Shown here piece by piece: positions 35,259 through 47,600 of a DNA stretch of 64,000 nt. The DNA is taken from NCBI GenBank assembly GCA_003952965.2, contig CM025850.1, positions 10,101,386 to 10,165,385 on the forward strand, written 5' to 3'. Source of the stretch: Morella rubra. Lineage: Eukaryota > Streptophyta > Magnoliopsida > Fagales > Myricaceae. Numbering within the stretch: position 1 is the stretch's first letter; each line of letters begins with the position of its first letter. The notes under the pieces were generated by a model. The model saw only the letters and a list, made by a program, of their open reading frames with translations. It was not told where the DNA came from and made no database searches. The position numbers and the translations under genes are program-made.

Positions 35259-37663
35259 ATGGTGCGGCCTTACGCGGTGAAGGGGAAGAAGCGTAAAAAG
35301 AGGGAGGAGGTGTACGACAGAGAAGAAGAGGAAGAGGTAGCAGAACAACCAGTGCAAGACGCAAAGAGAGCAGTGATAGAGAAAACAGATAATGGTGAGG
35401 AGGAAGCAGAGGAAGGAAACGAAAAGGAGGTTGTGAATGAACTTGTGGGTATTCCGATTGCCCCAAGTGACCAGAACTCCAACAAAGCTGGGGTCATCTT
35501 CATTCTTGAAAAGGCTTCTTTGGAAGTTGCAAAAGTTGGAAAGGTCAATAAATTCTCCTCGAATTAGAATTACTTAAAACATATGTTGTGAAAGTCGAAA
35601 ATTTGATTTAGGGTTGTATGGAGGAGTCGTATAATGGGTTTTAGGCTTTCAGGCATTGATTGCTTTGCAGGTTTTTCTAGGGTTTCTTCAGGCTGGGACA
35701 CATTGTTTTCTGTACTATTTTGTTGTTCAGAAATACACAAAATTTGTTTTTTTTTTGGTTATACGGATGAGTGGTATTAAGGGTTTTGGGTTCTCAGGTT
35801 TTAGTTTTAAGCTTCCTCAATATGGTGGATTGGTTTTTCTTCATGGTTAGTGCTCATTGACGTTGCGTGAATCTCTTTTTCTCTTTCTATGACCACAGAG
35901 TTACCAGCTTTTGAACTCGGACGACCATGCCAACTTCTTGCGAAAAAATAACAGAAATCCTGCTGATTACAGGCCTGACATTGTTCATCAGGTTAGTCTT
36001 TGAAGTCATAGGCTTACATTTATCTCCAATCATTACTATCGCTTTGCTACAAATTTTTCGACTATTTAGCACTTGCTGTGCACTTTATGCGCATAGTCCT
36101 AAGAACCGACTAAGGCATGTGTTTCAAGAATGAAGTGGCGATGGTATCATCTAATTCCTTAGTTTTCTTTCATGTGTGTTTGAATTTTCAGTTGACTGAC
36201 CATACATGATACTGAGTATTGTTGCGTTCAGGCTCTCCTAATGATCTTGGATAGCCGTATCAATAAGAGTGGGAGGTTGCGGGCTGTGTATGTGAGAACT
36301 GATAAAGGTGTACTTTTTGAGGTTAAACCATATGTTCGTATTCCAAGGACATTTAAGCGGTTCGCTGGCATCATGTGTAAGTTCTGCTGGTTTCACCTAG
36401 CCCTCTAAGCACCAATGCTATGGGTCATGTGTTCCTCCTTCTCCCTCTCTGGGATTATTTTTCACTATTTTCGTCTAATTTGCAGTGCAGCTGCTACAAA
36501 AACTGAGTATTACTGCTGTTGGCAAGCGTGAGAAACTTTTGCGTGTGATCAAGAACCCTGTAACCCAATATCTACCCATAAACTCTCGTAGAATAGGTAA
36601 GCTTATGTAAGTTATATTGTTTGAGATCCCCATCTTTTCGTATTCATTAATAGAATTAACATTGATGGTTGCTTTGACATCAGCCCTCTCCCATAGTTCG
36701 GAAAAATTGGTAAATATAAACCAATACGTGGCTTCTGCTGCTAGTGATGCTGATGTTGTTTTTGTGGTAAGCTTAAAAGAACTGTAACCTACACTCCCTA
36801 AAACGCATTGACACTATTTCATGGAATAACTTGTCTCTCTCTAAACCCTCTGTGGTTTCAGGTTGGTGCTATGGCCCATGGGAAAATTGATAAGGACTAT
36901 GCAGATGACTTTATATCAAGTAGGTTTATCCTACATTGCCTTCTTATTCGTCATTGTGTTTAGTCGAAATTTGAGACCGTCTCATTCTTTTTTATTTGTT
37001 TCTTCTTTGTCCATTGTACTTCTAGAAATAGAGGATTTTCTGCCGGATGTTCCTGCTGACTACCAGGTTTTATACAGCTATCTTTTAGGATTAGAAATGC
37101 TTCTGACATGAAATCACACTCTGTCAATCTTGTTGCCCCCCTAGTTCTAGTGAATGATCTCATTGGTAGTTTCCTCTTTTAGGTTTCTGTACTCAGCTTG
37201 GATTAAGAAGATACAAAATTATCCACTTCCTATTAAGCACTTCAATAAGTACAGCTTTGGGATAGCAATGCCAATGATTGTTCTTATCTAACAGAATATA
37301 GGTTATCTGTCAAGCCATGCCGATGAGAATTTATGGCTTCAAATTTGAGGATCATATTGAGTTATGGAGTGGTTGTCTTTTAGAAATATTTTTCTAATAT
37401 GGAAAAATAAAAAGAAAAAAGAAAAAACTTGGACAGGAACCATGGCATCTTAATATTAGCTAACCAGATTATTTCATTTTTTGTCTTATATCAAAAGCGA
37501 GTTCAAGTAGAGCATTGACCTGGTCTTTGGAATATGAACGTGATGTTTTCTGTTTCTAACCATCCGCCTCTACCTTTTTGCAGTTTCTGGTTTCCCTCTT
37601 AGTGCTGCCTACTGTATTTCAATGATTACCACTGCTTTGGAGGCAAAATATAATATCCTGTGA
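35259..37663 (+). CDS. NEP1: NEP1/EMG1, SPOUT-class rRNA pseudouridine N1-methyltransferase
   Basis: NEP1 methylates a pseudouridine in 18S rRNA (Psi1191 in yeast numbering) within the small-subunit processome of the nucleolus (family knowledge). Seven exons, 35259-35543, 35899-35991, 36232-36376, 36486-36596, 36684-36766, 36862-36919 and 37584-37663, join with consistent phases to 284 aa. Residues 1-70 form the lysine- and glutamate-rich tail common in plant forms. The core then begins [18 protein letters not shown], followed by [66 protein letters not shown] and [10 protein letters not shown], which form the SAM-binding knot and C-terminus. No defects were seen. It is divergent from NOL10, another processome gene, with 1.9 kb between start codons. 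The start is the first ATG with strong Kozak-like context (GAATGG) downstream of the site II motifs. Confidence 0.95.
35678..35685 (+). promoter_or_regulatory. Telo-box in NEP1 intron 1
   Basis: TAGGGTTT, the reverse complement of AAACCCTA, lies about 420 bp after the ATG in the first intron. Together with the site II pair it forms the motif combination known for plant nucleolar genes. Confidence 0.45.
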
Positions 37664-38670
37664 ACCCCGCTTTCGCTGCTGCTATTTGTCAAGGGTTTTT
37701 AAAGATTGAGGCTCAAATTTTGATTTTCCTGAGTCCCATGTAATCTACTTTGTACGGTGCTATGACAAACCTCGGCATGTCTTTGTAGGAGCTATAGCAT
37801 ATTGGTCACTTGTAAGGATTGAGGTTGTATAATGTTAGCAAATATCATTTTGCTTCCTAAGTGAAGAATGTGTTGCATCTGGGAATTTGAGACTGTACGT
37901 CATTGAAATTTATAATTTTGCCGCAGTGGAGACCCCGTTGAATGGTGGGCATCATATCTATAATTTACTCAATGGAATCTGGGCATTATCATGTAAATCA
38001 ATTTGTCAGGTCCAAGATGGTCGGGACAGGCTTATCAAAAAAAAAAAAAATGGACGGGACAGATTTTCACAACGAATTATTCTGCCTCTCACGATGGCAC
38101 CAGGCGGCCTGCGCCAGGTCTCAACCAATCCAACAAATAGCCCGATACACGCTCTTTTAGTACTTGGGAACGACAAATAAACAGCACAATACAACATCTC
38201 TTTTAGGGCGCAACACCTTTCAATCCTGAGGCAGCAAGGATTAAACTAGAATAGACGGCGACACTATTTCCCTCACTATTTTTTTTGTTTGTTGTTTCTC
38301 CCTTTTAGACCTCTTAAGTACTAAAGTTATGATATTACACATTGTCACATACTTATACATGGATTTAACACCTTGAACAACCCTTATAAAGGCTGTGAAG
38401 GATTGAACGTTGGTAACTTCTTTCTAGGATGGAAATTTTGTCTTCTTCTAAAATGTAAGGCACAACACTGTAGTTTATTTCTTCCATGAAAATGGCACGT
38501 AGCATGACCAATAAGAAACTATTGCATTCATTTCTATTACACAATATCAACATAATATATTTACTAACTACAACCGCAGTATACAAGAGGCAATATAACC
38601 TGACCAACTCTTGAGAACCAGTATGATTCTGGCATAAATATTTTGGAAATTGTGAAGTTCAGTGTACCAC
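37664..38670. other. Convergent 3' flanks of NEP1 and the kinesin
   Basis: No gene was seen. This region holds the 3' UTRs of both genes. At about 38020-38070 a short repeat (GGTCGGGACAGGC, then A13, then GGACGGGACAG) surrounds an A tract, possibly a small retroposon remnant. Confidence 0.45.
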
Positions 38671-41600
38671 TCATTGCCCCAAAGCAGCAGCGAGCTGCTT
38701 CTTGAGGTTGAGGACCTCAATTCCTTTTGACGCTAAACGATCCTTGAGTTTGCCTGCTGCCTCCTCATACTTCTTGTTCATGAGATCGGACTCCTCCACT
38801 GCTTCCCTGTATCTATTACGGAAGGCGTCTAACTTTGCTTGTGTCCCTCGGAGTCTCATCCTAACCTTTGCCTTTTCCTTGTTGTTTTCAACTTCATCCT
38901 GTTTTAAATAAATATTTTACAAGTGCATGATGACTTTTCACTTTCAAGGACAGTATGCTCGAAGATAGATAAAAAAAACATAATTGGACATGAGAAGACA
39001 AACATAGCATACTAAAACCAAAATCCTTCGCAAATACTTATATTTGCACTTCTCAGACACTTCCTGTGTCCTTGATGACATGAAGCAGAAAATCATGTCA
39101 TGATTTCCATTCTGAGAGATGCAACCATATGTCAAATTAGTGAAGTTCATGAAACATACCACACAAACTGTTCCAAAACAGATATACAAGAAAAGAGAAC
39201 TTGGTATAGCTTCAGATTCATAATTTACAGACAGATCATTCCTGAAAGTGTTCACATATAGAGATAAACCCTGACACTTGCACCCAGTAACCCCAGACAA
39301 ACATACATAGCAGTGCTGGGGGTAAATTTGGGACTCCAAGAGGACTTGTGTCCCCAATGAGTTTCCTAGATGCCAGCCCTACTGTCAGCAGACACCGCTC
39401 GAACACGTTGTACACTAGTGAAAAAGATTCAAATGATAATGAAGCCAATATCCCAGGAAAACAGTACCATTATAGTCAGTCCTTAAGTGGAAGCATATAT
39501 TGTAGTTTTGTGATACCAACATACACGTAGCTTGTCACAGACCACATTTTAGGGAATTTCAAGTTTTATATACTGCCATCTAAATTGATTCTTTTCTGAT
39601 GATAAGCTCCAATTGCATCATAGGAATTACAAGGGGGTAATGGTATAAGTCTCCAGCAGTCAAATTGAATGAGTTGCCAATTCATACCGAAATGGTATGA
39701 TTAAAAATATTATCCATAAATAGCTATCTCAGACCCCTACTTTATTGGTACCACACACAGGGTTATGGCCTTCTTTGTTTACATTTCTGATGAAATCCTA
39801 GCAGCCTAGTAATTTCAAGCGTCCAGACACTTACATTGTGCATCTTCACTTCCATGCTGGAAATTCTACTAGTCAGTTGCTCCACTTGGACTTTTGCCTC
39901 GGATAACTGGCAATGTATAGTCATCATAACAATAAGATCATTCTTAGACAAGTTAGACAATAAAGAAGAACGCTTTTGAAAAACCTACAATGTCATTGCA
40001 ATGCTTTTTGAGAAATTCCGTTTCAACAACATGGCTCTGCTGTTCTTCAATCTGAGACATCAATTTATCCCTCTCATTCATCATAATAAGAAGTTGGTGT
40101 TCAAGATTCTGCCAAGGAAAGCCCGTGCATCAATCAAACATACATGACAAAAATACTCACGAGTATATATGTATATGATAATAAATTCACAGCTACATGG
40201 ATATTGTTTTCTAGTCCTTTTAAATATAATTATCTTCTTCAAATAATGCTTTGTAATTAAACCTGGAAGTTCTTTGAAAGTTCTGGTCCTGTATCGAAGT
40301 CCTTAGCTCGAATTAATAAATCTTCTCGTTCTTTGTGGAAAAAACTAAGTTCCTTCTTAAAAAGTTGCACATCCTCGCAAGTATTACACTCAGTGAGCAT
40401 CTCTGAATCTAACTTCAACATCTAAAGGACAAAACACGGAGTTAGATATAAATAACAGCTAGTTATAGCTAAGCAGTGCCACAACCATAAAGATGAACCA
40501 GAGGCTAAAGCAAAAGAACTGACTTCTTGAGACTGCTTTTTCTCCACAGCTTTTCTGTCAATTTTCAGCTGATCAATCTCCAAAGACTTCTCCTGCCTGC
40601 AACAATATTAAACAGCAACACCAACATCAAGAACCAACTGACCAGAAATGGAGAAGCAAAAGAAACAATCACAGCAATTGTTGAGGCAGACACATGAAAG
40701 ACGCGAAAGAGTAAGGACATCTTACATCTTTATCTTGAGCAACTGAAATCCCAAATTTTGCTAGGGTGCTACTGATGGACAAGAAATTTACTCTATGATA
40801 TGTACTCCGTACACAGTCAAGACACGAAAGTACCTTTAGGCCAAACTGAAAGCGAGGGCAAAGGATCAAGGCAGGCTATCACCACACCGCCAATCTTTAC
40901 AAAATCTCCCATCTCAACGTTTATCATTGTTCACTTTGGTGAACATTTTGACGAATACGGAAAAGAGCAGTCTTATTGCCATCATATGTGACGGATTGAA
41001 AAGGTCATGGCTCATCTCAACCCATAGCATGACTATGAAATTAGTAAATATCCACTTCTTATCTGAAGATCATTGGGTGCTAAGGTAATACCACCATCCG
41101 CCTTTTTTACTAACTCTACTTGCTCCGTGGCTTATCCTACCAGTTAATTGAATTTGTGGTCAATCATTCTCCATACTTTGATAAGTTCGTTATCTGGTTG
41201 CTCCCAAATCATATAAAGCTATGACTTTCCTCCAATGTGCACAAGATAGTGAGGCCAATGGGGCAAGTAAATTTAGTAACCGGTTTCACTATGCTTGCCT
41301 GTGAATTTTCCACTTATCCCAAAAGCTTAAGCTGATAGGAAGAGGAAGATTATTAGAATATATTCTCTAACATTCTCCCCACACCGTCATTTAATTGAAA
41401 TTGGGATATTTTTTTTGGATATTGTAGAATTGAGATAGAATCTAAACTATGGCTTAAGCTGATGGAAAAAGATATATTTGATTATTATTCTCTAACATCG
41501 CCTTTCTCGTTTGAGTATATATAGTAGCAATTGGGGTCAAGAGGGAATGATAGTTAGAAAGTATCAGGCTTAAAAGGGATGGTTCTCAACCCACAAGCCT

Positions 41601-44600
41601 GCCATCATTTAGACGTTGATGAAAATTGGGACTTGCCTTTCTTGTTTGGTATATATAGTAGCAATTGGGGTCAAGAGGGTATGATAGTTAGAAAGCATCA
41701 GGCTTAAAAAGGGTATGATAGTTCTCAACCCACAAGCCTGCCATCATTTAGACCTCGACTAAAATTGGGACTTCACTATATGAACGGAAAAGGATTGAAG
41801 GAACCATTTAAACAATTTAAGAAAAGGATTGAAGTACTTTTCTAAAAGTATTCCAAAGCCCGGTCGATTAACCAAATAGGAATAGGATTGTTGTACTCAG
41901 ACTATAACACAACATATAATCCAGTGCCAAAGATCAATTTCTGGTTTATAATTGCATCAGTCTGACAGGATATAGATTGAAAAAGAAAAGAACAAAAAGA
42001 ACTCTCAAGAGATATCGTAATGTTACGTGGTAACTACAGATGTACTTCCTGGTGAGCGGCTAAAAAGATTCTTAAGATGGTGAAAAATTGAGCCGCTCTC
42101 TGCATCGTTCATTTGTCACACTCTGTCATACCCTAGATGCAGATTTGAGCCAGATGGGAAATAGTATGAGTTTTTGTCGAAGGGTGCAGGGGAGGGCTAG
42201 GCCTCACTACCTATCCTACCTGTCTCCTATTCCTTATAAGCAATTATTATATTCCTCAAAGACAGATCAATGTTCAATCAAGAGAACTACATTGCAACCA
42301 GTTGTCAAAGAACAAATTTAACTAAGACCTAGTCAGCTATGACACAAACATAATTGCTTAAGGAAAGAAAAAAACAAAAACTAACCTGCATTTCTTCTGC
42401 CATTCTGCAGTTTCTGCAGAAAATCTTTCCCTGAGAACCCTGCATTCTTCTTGACATGACTCCAGTTCATTCCTCACCTTATTGTTTCAACATACAAAAT
42501 CATATAAGCAGATAACTCCATGCGAAGAAAAGCACAGCAATTATGCAATTCAAGCATTCCATGTGAATGAGAGCAAAGAAAGAGGCGGAATGGAGAAAGG
42601 AAAGGCACAAGGGCAGGGCTAAGGACCTCATAGAAGTGACTGACATAAAGGAATCTTAACGAGGTGAACAAGATAAACTCTCATTACTTTGAGCCATCAA
42701 AAAATTTGAGATACCACCAATTTCATGGTGGAAAGACTATTTCTAAATTCTGATGCCAAATCGTACACCTGTGTAATTGTAGGTCTACAACATGAAATTT
42801 TTGTAGGTATTTTATAATTCCTCCTAAAGAGTGTATGCTTCAGTCAAATAATTATATAGAAGAAAAACAGAAAATAATGACTCAGGAGGTCATTCCACCA
42901 CTTCAACAGAGAGGCCACGGTTCCCTCATCAGATGAAACTGGTAAAGGATGACTTGCAGTGGAGATAACGTACTCCCAAAAAAAAACTTAAAGGCTTCAG
43001 AGAGCACAAAAAACTCACTCGTCAAAAACAATAACAATAAAATAATAAAACTAACGCCAGCAATAACACCAAGGCCAATGTCATAACTTCCACAGACATG
43101 CATGCAAGCTCCTAAAGATCTCTTGAAAGGTGAAACATGGATCGCACCTCTGTCATTTCTTTTGATAACATCATGATCTCCGCATTGTATAATTTTCCTT
43201 TCTCTTCTATAGCTTTTATGGAAGCTCTCTCTTTGGTGGACCATATTGCTCTTTCCTCTTCCATTTCCAGAAGGGAATCAGACAGTTGCTGCAACCTCCA
43301 AGATACACTCCAATGATCAACTTCACACTAAACAGGATAAAAATCATGCAATATACACAACTGAAATTTAGGCTACCATTGCCAGCTCTTCCTTCTCGTC
43401 TAACAAACGTTTAAGAGAGTTCTCCACCTTTTGCTGGTTGGATTTAGATTCTTCCACACATTGTCTCTAGAGAGAGGAGAATCAGTGCAAAATTTGACAA
43501 TTCAGAGAGACAGAAGAAAAGAAAATAAATTTAGTAGTTTGACAATCAATGCTGCAACAAAGAATCATAAAATGTAAGGCGACATGCAGAAGCTTACAAG
43601 AACTGAAACCTCTTCCTGCAACACATTCATATCCTTGTTTGATATGTCTAACTGTTCTGACAGGGCTTCTATTTCTGAAGCCATGACCTCATTTCTAAAG
43701 ATAACCTCTTCTTTTTCTCTGTAAGCAGCAGCCAACTCCTCTTCCAAAGAAGCAATAGCTGTCTCATATTCAAATGCAAGAACTTCCAGTTTTTTGTTTC
43801 CTTCCTGAACACAAGGAAAAGAAAAAGAAAAAAAGATTAGAATAGTGTCCAAACTGGACTTGCTTGTGTGTTAAGAAATGGAATCGCTCAGTCATCTAAA
43901 TAACTGTAACAACAAACAAAAGAAGGTCTCACTCTACAAAATAGTGCTTAGTAGAATCACCTGAGGCTACATAAGAATCATAAGTTGAAACACATGAAAA
44001 ACTCACTCATTCTTGCAACTAATAGACAAGTTGGGGAATCATACTTCTACATTGACACTTGCTCAAAACAACAATGTTTCGCATGGTTAATGCAACAATA
44101 ATACATTAAACATTCACTAAGTCCCACTTTCACTACCTGCGATGTCCGTTCAAAAGGAACAGCCAGACCCTTTGCCATTTTAGTGTCAAACACCATTGAG
44201 TTCCTGTCAATAACTGAATCACGCCTTCTACCTGCAAGAGAGTTACGTTTACTAATATCACGCTCAAGAAGAGAGTTCTGACCAAGCAACCGTTTTATCT
44301 CCCGCTCAGCCGATGCTTTCTCTCCCTACAATTGTGCAGGTAAGCTAGTGAAAGATGATTATCTAGATTAGAAATGTGATTTCCATATATCGAAATCAAG
44401 GAATAGATTATGGGACCTCTAGTTTTGTTTTCTCCTGGATGGCATTCTTAAGCTTGAACTCTGTCTCTTTCAGCTTTGCTTTTGTTTTCTCGAGATCTCT
44501 TCTCAGATTTTCCTTATCCTTGGCCAAGGAGCTAGACAACAAACTTGATATTTCTTTTTCAAGAGCTTGGATTTGAGAGAGAAAGTCTGACTTTTCCAAA

Positions 44601-47600
44601 TCCTGTTCTTCCAAGAGTTTCTGCAAGAGAATGTCAATTAGCAATAACTACAATGCAAACTGAAAGAAACCATGAACTAAAACCAATACAAGCTTACTGT
44701 TAAGGACATTTCAGAATTTTGAGCATCTAGTCTTAGTTTTTGCATCTGCTTCTCGATATCAACTGCTTGATTGTAAAAAAGAAGCTGAAACCCAAATATT
44801 ATTGAGTAGAAAACTCTTCAGTGCCACATGGATAATGTTTGAAGTTTCACAATCTTACATACCACAACCAAACAACGGACCACACCTTCTCATCCTCAAG
44901 TTTAGAAACTTTTTCCCTCATGCCAGAAGTTAACTTCTCATAGTTGCTGATGATTGAATTTTGTTGCAGAGAACTCTGGCTGATCAGATTCTTGAAATCC
45001 TGGATGAAAAGGAAAATGAGCATAACAGCTAATGGAAAATTAGAATACTATTCTGCAAGTTGAGTCTAGAAATATTCATACAAGTGTTTCAAGAGTACTC
45101 ACAAGGAACACATCAGCTAGCGCAGAAGAATTCTCGGAAACCTCATCCACAAGTGGGAAGACGCTCTCGACAACTTCTGTCGAGTTTTGGACTTCTAACA
45201 TTAATTCTTGAACTTCCAGAGAAAGCTTGACAAGAAAATCGGAAGACCCCTCCTAAAGGAAGGCACTAAAAATCAGCTTCATAAGCTTGGGCAAGAGAAA
45301 ATATATATATGGTAGATACCTCTTACACGACACCCCCCCCCCCCCAAAAAAAAAAAAAAGCCTAGCGAGAGGCAGAAGATACATACCCCAGTTCTATCAG
45401 ATTGATTAGAAGTAACTTGTTCTCGAGCCATCTTGGCCTCCTCCTGGGCACTTAGGAGCTCTTCATAGAGCTACAATATACACAAGGATTTACCAATTGA
45501 GAAATCAAATGCGGATCTTCCAAATGAAATTTAGAGCACTCCATAGACACCCACAGAGAGAGAGAGACAGACACCCACAATCAGAGAGATTGATTTTCCA
45601 GATTTAACTCCAGAATTTTTCCACAACTTAAAAACTTAGTTAATCCACTCTAAACAAACAAATCCGCAATAAAGTTAATAACTACTATATGTGTTACTTT
45701 TCCACATTTGTTGGGGAGCAATGCAGGCATAGAAGTCTTTGGTTTCCTTTCCCAATTTCCTATATGCTATAATGTAAGCAGGTTTGGTGAATATAGGAGG
45801 TTATGAGCACCATCTAGAACAAGAACGCTGAGATAAGAACTTTTGAGAGGGTTCAAGAAATAGCCAATTCTTCTCTTTGTTTGAGAAACATTTGGCAGGC
45901 CAAGTTTCCACCTAGAGTGGCTTCCTTCACTTAGTGGCAGAGATTTTGGAATGTTGGAGTGGGTTTTTCAACAGGCACCAGAGTAGTGTATTTAGGAACT
46001 GCAGTTACTCTCTTCATTAGGTGGTGCATTTAGAGATAGGGGAATCCTCACACATTTGATGGGTTAGGAAACTTCAATTTGAAACTCCTATCCAAGGTTA
46101 TTCCATGATTTCTCGGAGCTCTTTAACTTTAGGAGTTACCTCCTGTTTTTCCTTCATGCTTTGAAATTTACTATTGCTCATTTATACTTCCATTATTAGA
46201 CATACCTCTTGTATCTTGACTTCCGCATTCAGACCAAACTACTCGTATACTACCATAATAGGCAGTGATTCATTAAATTAAAAAATAAAAAGTCAATAAA
46301 GGAGTCCAATTTCTTATTTGTTATCCTGTGAAATTTATCAATGTAATGGATTCAGTTTCCAAATGGCCAAGTGGTTTCAGTCAAGAATAATCAAAGCAGA
46401 TATCACCAGCTCAGATCAGACACCAAGGTCATAATGATTTTGGCAATGACTACCTCTTCAAACTTCTTCCCGGCATATGTGCTGCTCTGTCGCAAGCTCA
46501 ATAACACTATCCAGATTTTGCTGGCTTGAAGACCTCTCCATTTCCAGCATCTTAATCTGCGAAGAAGGCAATTTGGGGATAAAAGTAAACAAAGGGAATA
46601 TAAGATATACCTGCTCTTGAAGGCTTGGAATCCTCTGACAAAGTAACAGTGATGTTACATTGGTTGACATGATGCATGTAACATCATTCGGAAAAGCTTT
46701 CGATTTAAGCAGTCAATTTGTATCTCATTCACGGTTCTCTGCATGCCTATATTGAACCCTAGTTGAACAATTAAATTCACAATTAACATCGCCTTAACCA
46801 TGTGGGATTATGATATAATCTCCTATCGGAGCAACAGTCCTAAGTTCAAATCCTAATTCTACAATTTGCCTTTTATTTAAATTACATATTCAATGAATTA
46901 GAAACCACTAGTGAGGGAGTGTTAAAATATTAATAGAGTGATCAAATGACTCATTCAATTAATAGCATGTTTTAACAAGATGGTCCAACCTTATTTTGGG
47001 CAATTTTTAATCACATATTAGTTTCCAGTTTTGTTAATGATGCCCCTTGTAGCATTCAAATCAAGCACCTCCATAATATTGTCTGATTTAGAATGATTTT
47101 CTTGATTCCAAAAATGCCCACACCGAAACCCAGCACTTCCACTTTTCAAATCTAATGTCCTTTACAGTTTACCCACAAGGCGGTCACACAGCCAAAAATA
47201 TGAAAAATCAGTCAATGGTTAAGGTTATGTGTCGATCAACAATCAGTACAAACCCGCATGCCACCAAACTCCATCCAGATCCACCAATCCGCTATCACCT
47301 TAAGCATCTCAACAATTTCAGCAACCCGGAGACCACAAAACCAAAACATTATAAGCCCAGTATCCAAAAAACCTGTGCCATCAGCTGATCTAAAAACGCA
47401 CTAACCTATTACCATACAAGGAGCCCCTTGGAGGTTGAAAATCTTCACATGATGGTGATTGTAGTAGTTATTGTAGTGATTGGATTCAATACAAGCAATG
47501 GTTCAGAAGATTTGGTCTCAATCCACTACAAGTGGCAAAGGCACCATGGAGGAGGGAGGTAAGATTTGGTCTTTGTTTAGATTCAATCCACTACAAGTGA

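Noticed and set aside
35224-35548. Long antisense frames over NEP1 exon 1
   Set aside because: Shadow of the lysine/glutamate-rich sense strand; phases and homology support the plus strand.
46790-46870. Possible tRNA-like or SINE B-box (GTTCAAATCC) in the kinesin duplication
   Set aside because: No cloverleaf, no A-box at suitable distance and no poly(A) tail.
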